Assembly (NCBI RefSeq): GCF_011089895.1
Contig: NZ_JAANAT010000001.1
Location: 2,294,001 to 2,358,000 of the forward strand
Length of the DNA stretch: 64,000 nt
Direction of reading: 5' to 3'
Source: Mucilaginibacter inviolabilis
Lineage (GTDB): Bacteria > Bacteroidota > Bacteroidia > Sphingobacteriales > Sphingobacteriaceae
Of this stretch, positions 53,252 through 62,068 are shown in pieces. Made by a program: the position numbers and the translations under genes. The notes under the pieces are model-generated. The model was not told the origin of the DNA and did no database searches. It was given only the letters and a program-made list of their open reading frames with translations. Within the stretch, counting starts at the first letter, position 1. Each line of letters begins with the position of its first letter.

Positions 53252-53737
53252 ATGCCCGTTGCTTATTGTAATACCCCGCTTGGCATCACCCGGATTATTG
53301 AAGAAGATGGCTTTATAGCTTCCATATCTGCCCGGGATGAGGAATATGAAATTACACCTGCGCCTACCCCCTTGCTGCAAATGGCCATCGACCAACTGGA
53401 TGAGTACTTTAAGGGTGAGCGTAAGGAATTTGATCTGCCGTTGAAACAAACTGGTACTTCTTTTCAGCAACAGGTTTGGGAAGAGTTACTGCAAATTAAA
53501 TACGGGCGCACCATAACTTATGCCCAGCAATCAAACCAGATGAACAGCCCTTTAGCCATTAGGGCCATAGCATCGGCAAATGGCAAAAATGATTTGTGGA
53601 TAGTAGTCCCCTGTCATCGGGTTATTGGCTCTGATGGCAGCCTTACCGGTTATGCAGGTGGTCTCTGGCGCAAGAAATGGCTATTGGAACACGAGGCCAA
53701 AGTAATGGGCATAGGCCAAACCAGGCTCGATTTTTAG
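53252..53737 (+). CDS. ogt: Methylated-DNA-protein cysteine methyltransferase
   Basis: 161 residues from the ATG at 53252 (MPVAYCNTPLGITRIIEEDG). The DNA-binding helix region is FQQQVWEELLQIKYGRTITY, and the active site Cys121 is in PCHRVIGSDGSLTGYAGG. It repairs O6-alkylguanine by transferring the alkyl group to Cys121, which inactivates the enzyme. It is convergent with the signalling operon, 3 nt from its end. Confidence 0.95.
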   Translation: MPVAYCNTPLGITRIIEEDGFIASISARDEEYEITPAPTPLLQMAIDQLDEYFKGERKEFDLPLKQTGTSFQQQVWEELLQIKYGRTITYAQQSNQMNSPLAIRAIASANGKNDLWIVVPCHRVIGSDGSLTGYAGGLWRKKWLLEHEAKVMGIGQTRLDF

Positions 53738-53740
53738 CGC

Positions 53741-55669
53741 TTACGCCTCAACTTTTAGCAACTGACTCATTTTTTCGTGAAGCTGATACGGTTGAAAAGG
53801 TTTTGCCAATACATCATTCATACCCGCGGTAAGCGCTTGTTCCTGCTCGTGCCCAAATGAAGATGCCGAAAGGGATATAATAGGCACGCTCCTTTTAGGT
53901 TCTTCAAAATCAACACGTATAGTACGGGCTGTTTCATAGCCATTCATTTCGGGCATATGGGTATCCATTAAAATAAGGTCGTATCTCTTGGCCTTCAGTT
54001 TCTCGATCAACTTGCGTCCGTTATCAACCATTTCAACCTCTACATTCCAATCCTTGAGCATTTTTGACAGCATAAACTGGTTCACCATATTATCTTCGGC
54101 CACTAGAACACATACGTTGTTAAAAGGGCTCAATACCCTATCTGGTTTATTGTTCATTGTTTCAACTGGTTTAGCAGCTATGGTATGCCAGTTTATAAAA
54201 TTAAAGATACTCCCTTTGCCTAACTGACTGCTTACCGTAAGTTCACCACCTTTTAGTTCGGCCAGTTTTTTTACAATGGTTAGCCCAAGGCCGGTACCGC
54301 CATACTTGCTTACCGTATCTTCTTCGGCTTGTTCAAACGACTCAAAAATCTTGCTCAATCTATCAGCCGGAATCCCAATTCCGGAATCCTCAACACTATA
54401 CTTCAGCTTCACCTTGTCACTGTGCTTTTGCAATACCGATACTTTAAGCTTTACATACCCACGCTCGGTAAATTTGATGGCATTACTCAGCAGGTTCATC
54501 AATATCTGGTTAAGGCGCAGCGAATCAACCATCAGGTTTGCCGGTACGTTATCTTCTATTTCCAGAATAAATTCGATATTGCTTTCGTCGGCCCTGAACT
54601 TAAGCAGATCAAAAACCGATTTGATGATCTCATATACATTGTTTGGCGTACGTACAATGTTAAACTTACCCGCTTCTATCTTGGAAATGTCCAGCACATC
54701 ATTAATAACACCCAGTAACGATTTTGATGAAGTTTCCAATAAATTAAGCATATTCTTTTGCTGCTCATTTAAATCGGTGCGCAACAGCAGGCTGGTTATA
54801 CCAATAATACCGTTAACCGGTGTACGCAACTCATGGCTCATATTGGCTAAAAAAGTTTCTTTTACCTTTTTGCTATACTCTGCATTCTCTTTCGACTTGA
54901 TCAGCTGCTCCTGGTAACTTTTCTGCGGAGAGATATCGCTGATGTTTAAAAAGATAGTTTTATTATGATAGGATGCGCGGCACTCCACCCAAATCACCCG
55001 TTTATCGAAGGTTTCAAACTGGAGCTCAAAAACGGCAAAGTTCAGGTTATCCTTAATGATCTCGCCAAGCTTTTTACGAAACAGCGTTTGCTGGTTTTCA
55101 ACCGCAAGGCTAACAATGCCTTTCCCCATCAATTCCGTCGATTTAAAACCCATAATGGTTTCAACCGCAGGATTAATATTGCTGATACGAAGATTTTGTG
55201 CATCAACCGAACAAATAATATCGGCAGAGTTTTTTACAACTATGGCAAAGTTCTGCAGCTCTTCGTTTTTTAATCTGATTTCGGCCTGGGTGCGTGCCAG
55301 GTGCACAAATGAATCAACTTTGGCCGATGTAATGTAGGGATCAAGGGGCTTATACAAATAATCAATAGCACCGGTACCCAAACCTTTTACTGCATATTTG
55401 GCCTCTTTGGATATGGCGGTCACAAATATCACCATGATATCCCGCGTACGCGGATTTGATTTGAGCATTTCAACCAGCTCAAAACCATCCATCTCGGGCA
55501 TCTGCACATCAACAAGGGCAATAGCAATATGCGTGTCCCAGGCAATTTTCAGAGCCTCATTGGGCGATGTTGTAGAAAATATACGAATATCATCGCGCTT
55601 TAATAATGCTTCAAGCGCAACAATATTTTCTTCTCTATCATCAACAATAAGAATATTAACGGGACTCAT
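53741..55669 (-). CDS. Hybrid histidine kinase REC-PAS-HisKA-HATPase-REC
   Basis: 642 residues, no membrane helix. Domains: N-terminal receiver (about 5-122, Asp54 in LVDVQMPEMDG); PAS (about 135-250); HisKA with His279 in MSHELRTP; HATPase with VEDSGIGIP and GGTGLGLTIVKKL (about 385-495); C-terminal receiver (about 518-640, Asp569 in LMDTHMPEMNG). A cytosolic kinase that both receives and passes phosphate. Last gene of the signalling operon. Confidence 0.93.
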   Translation of the reverse strand: MSPVNILIVDDREENIVALEALLKRDDIRIFSTTSPNEALKIAWDTHIAIALVDVQMPEMDGFELVEMLKSNPRTRDIMVIFVTAISKEAKYAVKGLGTGAIDYLYKPLDPYITSAKVDSFVHLARTQAEIRLKNEELQNFAIVVKNSADIICSVDAQNLRISNINPAVETIMGFKSTELMGKGIVSLAVENQQTLFRKKLGEIIKDNLNFAVFELQFETFDKRVIWVECRASYHNKTIFLNISDISPQKSYQEQLIKSKENAEYSKKVKETFLANMSHELRTPVNGIIGITSLLLRTDLNEQQKNMLNLLETSSKSLLGVINDVLDISKIEAGKFNIVRTPNNVYEIIKSVFDLLKFRADESNIEFILEIEDNVPANLMVDSLRLNQILMNLLSNAIKFTERGYVKLKVSVLQKHSDKVKLKYSVEDSGIGIPADRLSKIFESFEQAEEDTVSKYGGTGLGLTIVKKLAELKGGELTVSSQLGKGSIFNFINWHTIAAKPVETMNNKPDRVLSPFNNVCVLVAEDNMVNQFMLSKMLKDWNVEVEMVDNGRKLIEKLKAKRYDLILMDTHMPEMNGYETARTIRVDFEEPKRSVPIISLSASSFGHEQEQALTAGMNDVLAKPFQPYQLHEKMSQLLKVEA

Positions 55670-55690
55670 TTTGATGCTAATGTAAGTGAA

Positions 55691-56281
55691 TTACTGTGTA
55701 TGTAAAAGTTTAAATATCTCATCTGTGCGTAATATATACCTGGCGCCTCCGTTATTAATGGCGGCCGTAGGCATTTCATCCATTTCTGCATCCTCCGGGT
55801 GCTGGGCTATGGTAACTGCCCCTATCTTTCTTAATTTTAACATCCCCTCAGCACCGTCCTGATTGGCGCCCGATAATAAAATGGCCATACAGCGGTTCTG
55901 ATAAGCATCGGCAGCGCTTTCAAAAGTTACATCAATTGATGGTTTGGAGTACCAAACCGCCTCCGATACATCCAAACTAAAATACCCACCCTTTTCTATG
56001 AGGGTATGGTAATTAGCCGGCGCTATGTAGATGGTGTTTTTTTTAAGAACATCTTTATCTTCAATTTCGCGGAGTGACATACGGCTGTTCTCGGCAAAAA
56101 GTTTCGCTATCTCACTAAAAAAGTTCCGTTTGCGGTGAATAATAATGATCACGGTTTTACCCAGATCGGCAGGGAGCAATTTTACCATCTGGAACAAAAG
56201 TTTAAACGATCCGGCAGAACCACCCAGTAGCAATAATTCGGTAGTGCGCCAGCGTTCGAGTAAATTTTTATCAGGTCCCAA
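55691..56281 (-). CDS. CheB-type methylesterase without receiver
   Basis: 196 residues, starting at TTG 56281 (overlapping cheR by 11 nt); no ATG precedes the catalytic core. The triad is Ser22 in GGSAGSF, His49 in IIHRKRN and Asp142 in GANQDGAEG. The usual N-terminal receiver domain is absent. Standalone CheB domains next to CheR and hybrid kinases act in sensory adaptation or other protein deamidation, not necessarily chemotaxis. No CheA, CheW or methyl-accepting protein is nearby. Confidence 0.92.
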   Translation of the reverse strand: MGPDKNLLERWRTTELLLLGGSAGSFKLLFQMVKLLPADLGKTVIIIIHRKRNFFSEIAKLFAENSRMSLREIEDKDVLKKNTIYIAPANYHTLIEKGGYFSLDVSEAVWYSKPSIDVTFESAADAYQNRCMAILLSGANQDGAEGMLKLRKIGAVTIAQHPEDAEMDEMPTAAINNGGARYILRTDEIFKLLHTQ

Positions 56282-57101
56282 TTTTTTGATAAATATTTTC
56301 CTTGTGATTGATCACCTTGAACTTTCGCTTAAAAGCATCAGATCGTATGGTTTCTTTACTGCCTAAGCATAAATAACCTAACGGGCACAGGCTTTTATAA
56401 AACAATTCTAATATCCGTTCCTGCAGTTCTGTTTCAAAATAAATAAAAACATTACGGCAGCTGATGAGTTGAAACTCGTTAAAAACATCGTCGGATACTA
56501 AATTATGTACCGAAAACAAGGTATTCTGTTTCAGCTCATTGTGCACAGATGCCGCATCATACAAAATAGTAAAATTATCTGATATGGAGCCTTTTAAACC
56601 CGTAAACTGATAGTTTTCGGCATAACTTTTTATACTGCGCAAACTATATATTCCTTTGCGCGCCTCTCTCAGCACTTCGGTATTGATATCGGTACCGTAA
56701 ATGAATGATTTATTGCTGAGCCCTGCCTCGCGCAATAATATGGCCAGGGAGTATACTTCCTCGCCTGTAGAGCAACCCGCGCACCATATTTTGGCATGCT
56801 GATAGGTTGACAGATAAGGCATCACCTGCAAATTCAGCGCTTTATAAAATGAAGGGTCACGAAACATCTCGGTAACGTTCACCGTGATTTCCTCTAAAAA
56901 ATATTGAAAAAAATGCTGATCATTAACCAGGGTGTGTTTCAGATCATAAAACTCCATTTTTTTAAGCTGCATTATCCTAACTACCCGCCTTTTTAAAGAG
57001 GCTTTAGTATAACCCGAAAAATCAAACCCGTGTACTCTTCTTACCAGATCAATCAATTCGGTTATTTGGGTGGATGTTATAACAACAGAAGTATCACTCA
57101 T
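56271..57101 (-). CDS. CheR-type methyltransferase
   Basis: 276 residues. N-terminal helical domain with VRRVHGFDFSGYTKASLKRRV, then the SAM-binding core: TEMFRDPSFYKAL, IWCAGCSTGEEVYSLAILL and YGTDINTEVLREARKGIY, with ISCRNVFIYFE. It methylates glutamate side chains of receptors or, here, unknown partners. It overlaps cheB by 11 nt and starts 1 nt before the end of the upstream kinase gene. Confidence 0.94.
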   Translation of the reverse strand: MSDTSVVITSTQITELIDLVRRVHGFDFSGYTKASLKRRVVRIMQLKKMEFYDLKHTLVNDQHFFQYFLEEITVNVTEMFRDPSFYKALNLQVMPYLSTYQHAKIWCAGCSTGEEVYSLAILLREAGLSNKSFIYGTDINTEVLREARKGIYSLRSIKSYAENYQFTGLKGSISDNFTILYDAASVHNELKQNTLFSVHNLVSDDVFNEFQLISCRNVFIYFETELQERILELFYKSLCPLGYLCLGSKETIRSDAFKRKFKVINHKENIYQKIGT

Positions 57102-57102
57102 A

Positions 57103-60100
57103 TTAACTCTCTAACCACAATTGCATCAATGCAATTAACCTGTCCATATCAACCGGTTTGGTAATATAATCGTTAGCACCGGCTGCTATACATTTCTCCC
57201 GGTCGTCCTTCATCGCTTTTGCTGTTAAGGCTATTACCGGCAACTTGGCCCATTTATTTTGTTTGCGTATGTACCTGGTGGCCTCATACCCATCCATCTT
57301 AGGCATCATGATATCCATCAGTACAATATTAATGTTGGGCACTTCTTCCAGCTTGGCAATAGCCTCTTCGCCATCATTGGCTATCTCCACAACCAGGTCA
57401 TAGCTTTGCAAGGCGCTGCTCAATGCAAAAATATTGCGCATATCGTCATCAACAATAAGCACTTTTTTCCCTTTTAGGGCATCTTTTCCTTTGGATGGCA
57501 GTTTTGCCTTGCTAAACGCAGGGGCCTGCTCATACTGGGCGCTGTTTGATTCGCTGATCTTGTTCAGGAACAGGTTTACCTCGTCAATCAGCCTGTCGGC
57601 AGATTTGTTGGTTTTTACTACCATGGCGTTGGCATATTGCATCAACCGGTTAACCGATGCCTTATCCAGCTCCATAGCGGTGTTTACAATTACTGGCAGC
57701 GATACAAAACGCTCCACCTCCTTGATCTTGTCCAACAGGTCGAGGCCTGAAATATCGGGCAGGTTCAGATCCAGTATCACGCACTGGTACTCATTTTCAT
57801 GCAGCATCCGGAAAGCCGATTCGCCATCAAAAGCCTGGCCAACCGTAATACCCTGACCCTGCATCATATCCTTCAAAGCCTGGCTCTGGGCTTTATGGTC
57901 TTCTACAAGTAATATCTGTTTGAATTTGGTACCGCTTTGCAGCATAATATCGGCAAAAAGCTTATCCAGCGTTTCGGTATTGATTGGCTTTTTAAGGAAG
58001 CTGATGGCGCCTTCCCTGCGTACCCGGTTGGCTGCCGCATCACCTGCCGACATCAAATGCACGGGTATGTGCATGGTTGCTTCGTTATGCTTGAGCTCTT
58101 TTAGTATCTGCCATCCATCTTTACCGGGCAGCATAATATCCAGTATCACGGCATCGGGCATATGCTCCTTCACGGTTTCAACAGCCGTGGTTCCTTCATG
58201 AACCATTACTGATTTATAGCCATGATCGCGTGCATAATCCTGTAATATATGAGCAAAGTTTTTATCATCTTCTACAATAACCACTAATGGTTCGCGGTCA
58301 CTGTCGGCGGGTTTAACGGCATGCGCTAAAGGCGAATTTTCTGGTTTAAAGGTTTGTGCGGTTGGCAATATCTCATCTTCATGAGGCGCTACCTGTATGG
58401 CCTTCAACGGTATGGTGAGCACAAACTCGCTGCCTACACCCTGCTCGCTGGTCAAACTGATACTGCCGCCCAACAACATAGCCAACTCACGGCTAATGGA
58501 AAGTCCTAATCCTGTACCACCATATTTACGACTGGTTGATCCGTCGGCCTGCTGAAATGCTTCAAATATGATGCGTTGTTTTTCGGCCGGGATACCAATG
58601 CCTGAATCTTTAATGGCAAAGCTCACCGTTGCTTCTTTTTCGCCCGGACGAGCGGTAATAGATATAGAACCGTTTTCGGGAGTAAATTTAAATGCGTTGG
58701 AAAGCAAATTCTTAATCACCTGTTCTACACGCACTTTATCGGTAAATATTGTCTTCGGCAGGTTTTTACTGATATGCGTACTGTAGTTGATCTTTTTATT
58801 GCTGGCCACTTCGGCAAACAGCATTTCCATATCGCCCAAAATATCGGATACTTTGATATCCTCATTTTGCATATCCAATTTGCCCGACTCAATTTTCGAA
58901 AGGTCAAGGATATCATTGATCAGCGTAAGCAAATCATTACCGGCGTTAAATATTACACTGGCATATTTCACCTGGTCTTCAGACAGGTTCAGCGGCTTGT
59001 TATCTTTTAATATCCGGGCCAGTACCAGGATGCTGTTGAGTGGCGTACGCAGCTCATGGCTCATGTTAGCCAAAAACTCCGATTTGTATTTACCCGTTAC
59101 TTCCAGCTCATCAACTTTAAGATTAATGGCGGCGCGGGCCTGTTCAATAGCTTCGTTCTTTTCTTCCAGCAAGCTTGCCTTTTCTTCCAACTCCGCATTA
59201 ATAGTGCGTAACTCTTCCTGCTGCACGCGCAACTCCTCTTCCGATGCCTGCAACATTTCTGTTTTGTTCATCAGCTCTTCGTTGGTAACGCGCATTTCTT
59301 CCTGCTGTGCCTCCAGCTCTTCGGCTTGTTGCTGAGTTTCCTCAAACAGGTCGTGCATAATGGTGCGCGCCTGTGCAGTGTTTACGGCGATGCCAATATC
59401 GTTGGCTACAGCCACTATATAATCTTTACTATGCCCGGGCAGTTCGCCTGCATAGGCTACTTCCAATACCCCTTTTAACTTTTTATCAAAAAAGAACGGA
59501 ACAATAAAGTTTTCGGTTAATGTTTCTTTGATTACTGACGATTCCAGATCGAACTTCTCGTTCAGCTTGCCTTTAACAACGGCGGCCTTTTCATTTTTGG
59601 CTACCTGGCCTAACCAACCTTCGGTCAGTTGAACGGTTTTTTTAATAAAATCCGGATTATGAAAAGCGTACGAGGCATAAAGCTCCAAACGCTGATGGGT
59701 TTCGTTGTACAGGTATAGTGTACCGGCTGCGGCCTTGGTATAGGTACAAACTTCGGCGAGTATATTTCCGGACAGCTCTTTTTCGCTTTGCTGACCCTGC
59801 ATTTTTTCGTTCAGCAAACCAGTACCGGTAAGCAGCCAGTTTTTGGCTTCGTTTTCGGCAAGAACTTTACCCAGTTCAATGTTGGCCACCTTAATTTCAC
59901 CTTCAATTTTCTTCTGCTGATCAAAAGTGCGCTGTATGTAGAAGAACAGGATCAGGATAATAACCAGGAATACAAAAGATCCACCAATAATAATTATGAC
60001 AGCGGTATTAGAAGCTTTTTCTGAGCTTTGTTTACGCAGGTTAAGAAAACTACTTTCTGAGTCGATGGCATGTGTAACCAGCTTCCTGATCATATCCATG

Positions 60101-60549
60101 TTTTCTTTGCCATTTAACAACATGTTATTGGCTACCATAAATTCGAGCCCTTTTGCTTCGCGTGTGTCAATATTCGTTTTCAGGATATTGCGCTGGGCAG
60201 TAACATATGTGGTTAAAGAATCAATCCTTTTTTGCTGAACGAGATTATCTACAGTAAGATCTCTCATCGACTGCAAATCGACATTGATACGTGGCAACGC
60301 CTCATTGTAAGGCTCAAGAAATACTTTATTCCCCGTTGCAGCATAACCCCGCATACCGGTTTCGGCATCGATCATATGCTGCAGCAGGTTGTTGGCCGAT
60401 TTGATAACTTTTTGGGTATGATCAACCCAGCGGTTATCATCCTCAAACTTACGGATGCTGTTGTAGGATAACACCCCTACCACTAAAACCAGAATAATGG
60501 ATACCACAAAGCCAGCTAAAACCTGCTGGCGGAAAGAAAACTTTAACAT
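57103..60549 (-). CDS. Large CHASE3-GAF hybrid histidine kinase with three receivers
   Basis: 1148 residues. Membrane helices at 11-30 and 183-204 enclose a CHASE3 sensor. A GAF domain (about 250-395) and a coiled coil (about 400-485, many Glu/Gln repeats) lead to HisKA with His498 in MSHELRTP and HATPase with KDSGIGIP and GGTGLGLSI. Three receivers follow: LDIMLPGKDG, LDLNLPDISG and MDIMMPKMDG. It likely senses outside or membrane signals and feeds the downstream CheR/CheB and second kinase. Confidence 0.93.
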   Translation of the reverse strand: MLKFSFRQQVLAGFVVSIILVLVVGVLSYNSIRKFEDDNRWVDHTQKVIKSANNLLQHMIDAETGMRGYAATGNKVFLEPYNEALPRINVDLQSMRDLTVDNLVQQKRIDSLTTYVTAQRNILKTNIDTREAKGLEFMVANNMLLNGKENMDMIRKLVTHAIDSESSFLNLRKQSSEKASNTAVIIIIGGSFVFLVIILILFFYIQRTFDQQKKIEGEIKVANIELGKVLAENEAKNWLLTGTGLLNEKMQGQQSEKELSGNILAEVCTYTKAAAGTLYLYNETHQRLELYASYAFHNPDFIKKTVQLTEGWLGQVAKNEKAAVVKGKLNEKFDLESSVIKETLTENFIVPFFFDKKLKGVLEVAYAGELPGHSKDYIVAVANDIGIAVNTAQARTIMHDLFEETQQQAEELEAQQEEMRVTNEELMNKTEMLQASEEELRVQQEELRTINAELEEKASLLEEKNEAIEQARAAINLKVDELEVTGKYKSEFLANMSHELRTPLNSILVLARILKDNKPLNLSEDQVKYASVIFNAGNDLLTLINDILDLSKIESGKLDMQNEDIKVSDILGDMEMLFAEVASNKKINYSTHISKNLPKTIFTDKVRVEQVIKNLLSNAFKFTPENGSISITARPGEKEATVSFAIKDSGIGIPAEKQRIIFEAFQQADGSTSRKYGGTGLGLSISRELAMLLGGSISLTSEQGVGSEFVLTIPLKAIQVAPHEDEILPTAQTFKPENSPLAHAVKPADSDREPLVVIVEDDKNFAHILQDYARDHGYKSVMVHEGTTAVETVKEHMPDAVILDIMLPGKDGWQILKELKHNEATMHIPVHLMSAGDAAANRVRREGAISFLKKPINTETLDKLFADIMLQSGTKFKQILLVEDHKAQSQALKDMMQGQGITVGQAFDGESAFRMLHENEYQCVILDLNLPDISGLDLLDKIKEVERFVSLPVIVNTAMELDKASVNRLMQYANAMVVKTNKSADRLIDEVNLFLNKISESNSAQYEQAPAFSKAKLPSKGKDALKGKKVLIVDDDMRNIFALSSALQSYDLVVEIANDGEEAIAKLEEVPNINIVLMDIMMPKMDGYEATRYIRKQNKWAKLPVIALTAKAMKDDREKCIAAGANDYITKPVDMDRLIALMQLWLES

Positions 60550-60645
60550 GCAGACCTTTTATTTATATACAAATATGTTTAAAAAAAACCTTTTAATCAT
60601 TTAAAAGGCTAATAAACATTTCAGGAATAGTTATTTGAAAAAACA

Positions 60646-60729
60646 GAATGAAGGGTTAAGAACCAGGAATCAAGATCAAAGTCAATATTTTTTTACCTCC
60701 TGATTCCCGACTCTAATATCTTGATTCTA
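60646..60729. repeat. Imperfect inverted repeat of AGGAATCAAGAT type
   Basis: GGAATCAAGAT and its inverse ATCTTGATTC, together with GAAGGGTTAAG-like arms, lie between the kinase and the next membrane protein gene. A related AGGAATCAAGAT also occurs near 43130. Confidence 0.55.
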
Positions 60730-61161
60730 CGCCTTCGCATCTTCAGATACTGGTTTGATATATGCTTTAGGCTTGCTGCTTAGCGCGCCCGCCATAGCCA
60801 GTATTACCCCACCAAACAACACATACCAACCCCATTTAAACCGTACGTGCCTGGTTAAGTAAGCATCCAGCTTTTTAAAGGGGATAAAACTAAAGGCGGT
60901 TTGCACTTTGAATATGGAAGCTAATAACAGCAGCACCACCAGGGCCAATGCCATCCAAGAAGCTGCCTTTATAATTTTAGGCTGATTTAAAAACGACGCT
61001 GCTATACCAACCACAGCAACCAGCGCCAACACTAAACCGTAAGGTTGGTTAAGCTGATAAACATCCCAGTTAAATAAGCCAAGCGGTCGTAACAAAGGGC
61101 AATAAGTACCGGCAAAAAGCAGCACAAAACCCAGAAATGATAAAATAGAACTGATACGCAT
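60727..61161 (-). CDS. Four-helix membrane protein, unknown
   Basis: 144 residues with hydrophobic segments at about 5-22, 42-58, 67-85 and 110-128 and a soluble Lys-rich tail. I recognise no family. Same strand as gldC, which lies downstream in position but is separated by an inverted repeat. Confidence 0.75.
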   Translation of the reverse strand: MRISSILSFLGFVLLFAGTYCPLLRPLGLFNWDVYQLNQPYGLVLALVAVVGIAASFLNQPKIIKAASWMALALVVLLLLASIFKVQTAFSFIPFKKLDAYLTRHVRFKWGWYVLFGGVILAMAGALSSKPKAYIKPVSEDAKA

Positions 61162-61165
61162 GTTG

Positions 61166-61285
61166 GTGAGTGGTGAATAGGCAATTGTTTATAGCAAACA
61201 GTAAGTAATGAACAGGGAAAGAAAAGTGTAAAAGCTATCCCCTTTAAAGTTGACAACCACTCACCTCTCCCTATTCACCACTCAC
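61166..61285. repeat. Inverted repeat with GTGAGTGGTGAATAGG arms
   Basis: GTGAGTGGTGAATAGG (61166-61181) is exactly inverse to 61270-61285. The centre is AT-rich and contains no gene. Confidence 0.8.
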
Positions 61286-61289
61286 TAAT

Positions 61290-61619
61290 TTATTGTTTTA
61301 TCTCCATTTTATCGGCAAAGTGGGCGCAGTAGTCGCGCAGGTCTTCAACGACGTTGGTTTCGCCGGTGGCGCGTAAAAAGCTGTCGCCCATGGTTTGCAG
61401 GGTTTCGTAAAAAAAGCGTTTCATTTCATCAACGGGCATGTCCTTTGTCCACAAGTCAATGCGCAGGGTATTTTTGTAGCTTTGATCCCACAGGGCCAGC
61501 ATCATTGATTTTACAGGCAAGGCCTCTTTATTTTGCGAATCTGTTGATTCCCACAGGATGTTCTCCGGTACATTATTATCATCAAGGGTGATGGTCAGCT
61601 TTATTTCAGCAGTTTTCAT
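61290..61619 (-). CDS. gldC: Gliding motility protein GldC
   Basis: 109 residues with the full GldC pattern: EIKLTITLDDNNVPENILWEST, then SMMLALWDQSYKNTLRIDLWTKDMPVDEMKRF and FLRATGETNVVEDLRDYCAHF. GldC occurs widely in Bacteroidota, gliding or not; its biochemical role is unclear. It is preceded by a small membrane protein gene on the same strand. Confidence 0.94.
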   Translation of the reverse strand: MKTAEIKLTITLDDNNVPENILWESTDSQNKEALPVKSMMLALWDQSYKNTLRIDLWTKDMPVDEMKRFFYETLQTMGDSFLRATGETNVVEDLRDYCAHFADKMEIKQ

Positions 61620-61703
61620 GGAGTAATTTTCTTTTTATCAATAATTATTTTGAGGCCGCAAGTATCCTAATTTTTAAACAAGCGGCATATAATGGTTTTG
61701 TAA

Positions 61704-61970
61704 TTATTTAACCAGCAAAAATATAATGGTTACCAGGGCTATAAAGCACAGCTCCACTATCCATAGCTTTTTAAGCTCAGCAAAAAAGTTACGGAATATC
61801 AGGTCCAGAAAAAACACCACTGCCGCAAACAGCAAAAATATCCAGCCGATGGTAGTGCTCCAGGTTTCCAATGGTCTACCTGCAATATGGGCACCATAGA
61901 TCCAAATATAAACTGCCGCCACCATAAAAAAAGTAGTGGCAAAATTCAATGGGGTAATGCGTAGCTTCAA
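61704..61970 (-). CDS. Small three-helix membrane protein
   Basis: 88 residues, starting at TTG 61970 as no ATG is available before helix 1. Three hydrophobic helices: FATTFFMVAAVYIWIYG, WIFLLFAAVVFFLDLIF and IVELCFIALVTIIFLLV. Found upstream of gldC in the same direction, so possibly co-transcribed. Function unknown. Confidence 0.7.
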   Translation of the reverse strand: MKLRITPLNFATTFFMVAAVYIWIYGAHIAGRPLETWSTTIGWIFLLFAAVVFFLDLIFRNFFAELKKLWIVELCFIALVTIIFLLVK

Positions 61971-62068
61971 TTTAATTAGTGAATTATTGATTTAGTGAAT
62001 TAGTAAATTTTTCATTCCTGTTAGACAAAAAAGTCCTTGTTCCTTTGTCCCAAAATCCTTCCATCTTA

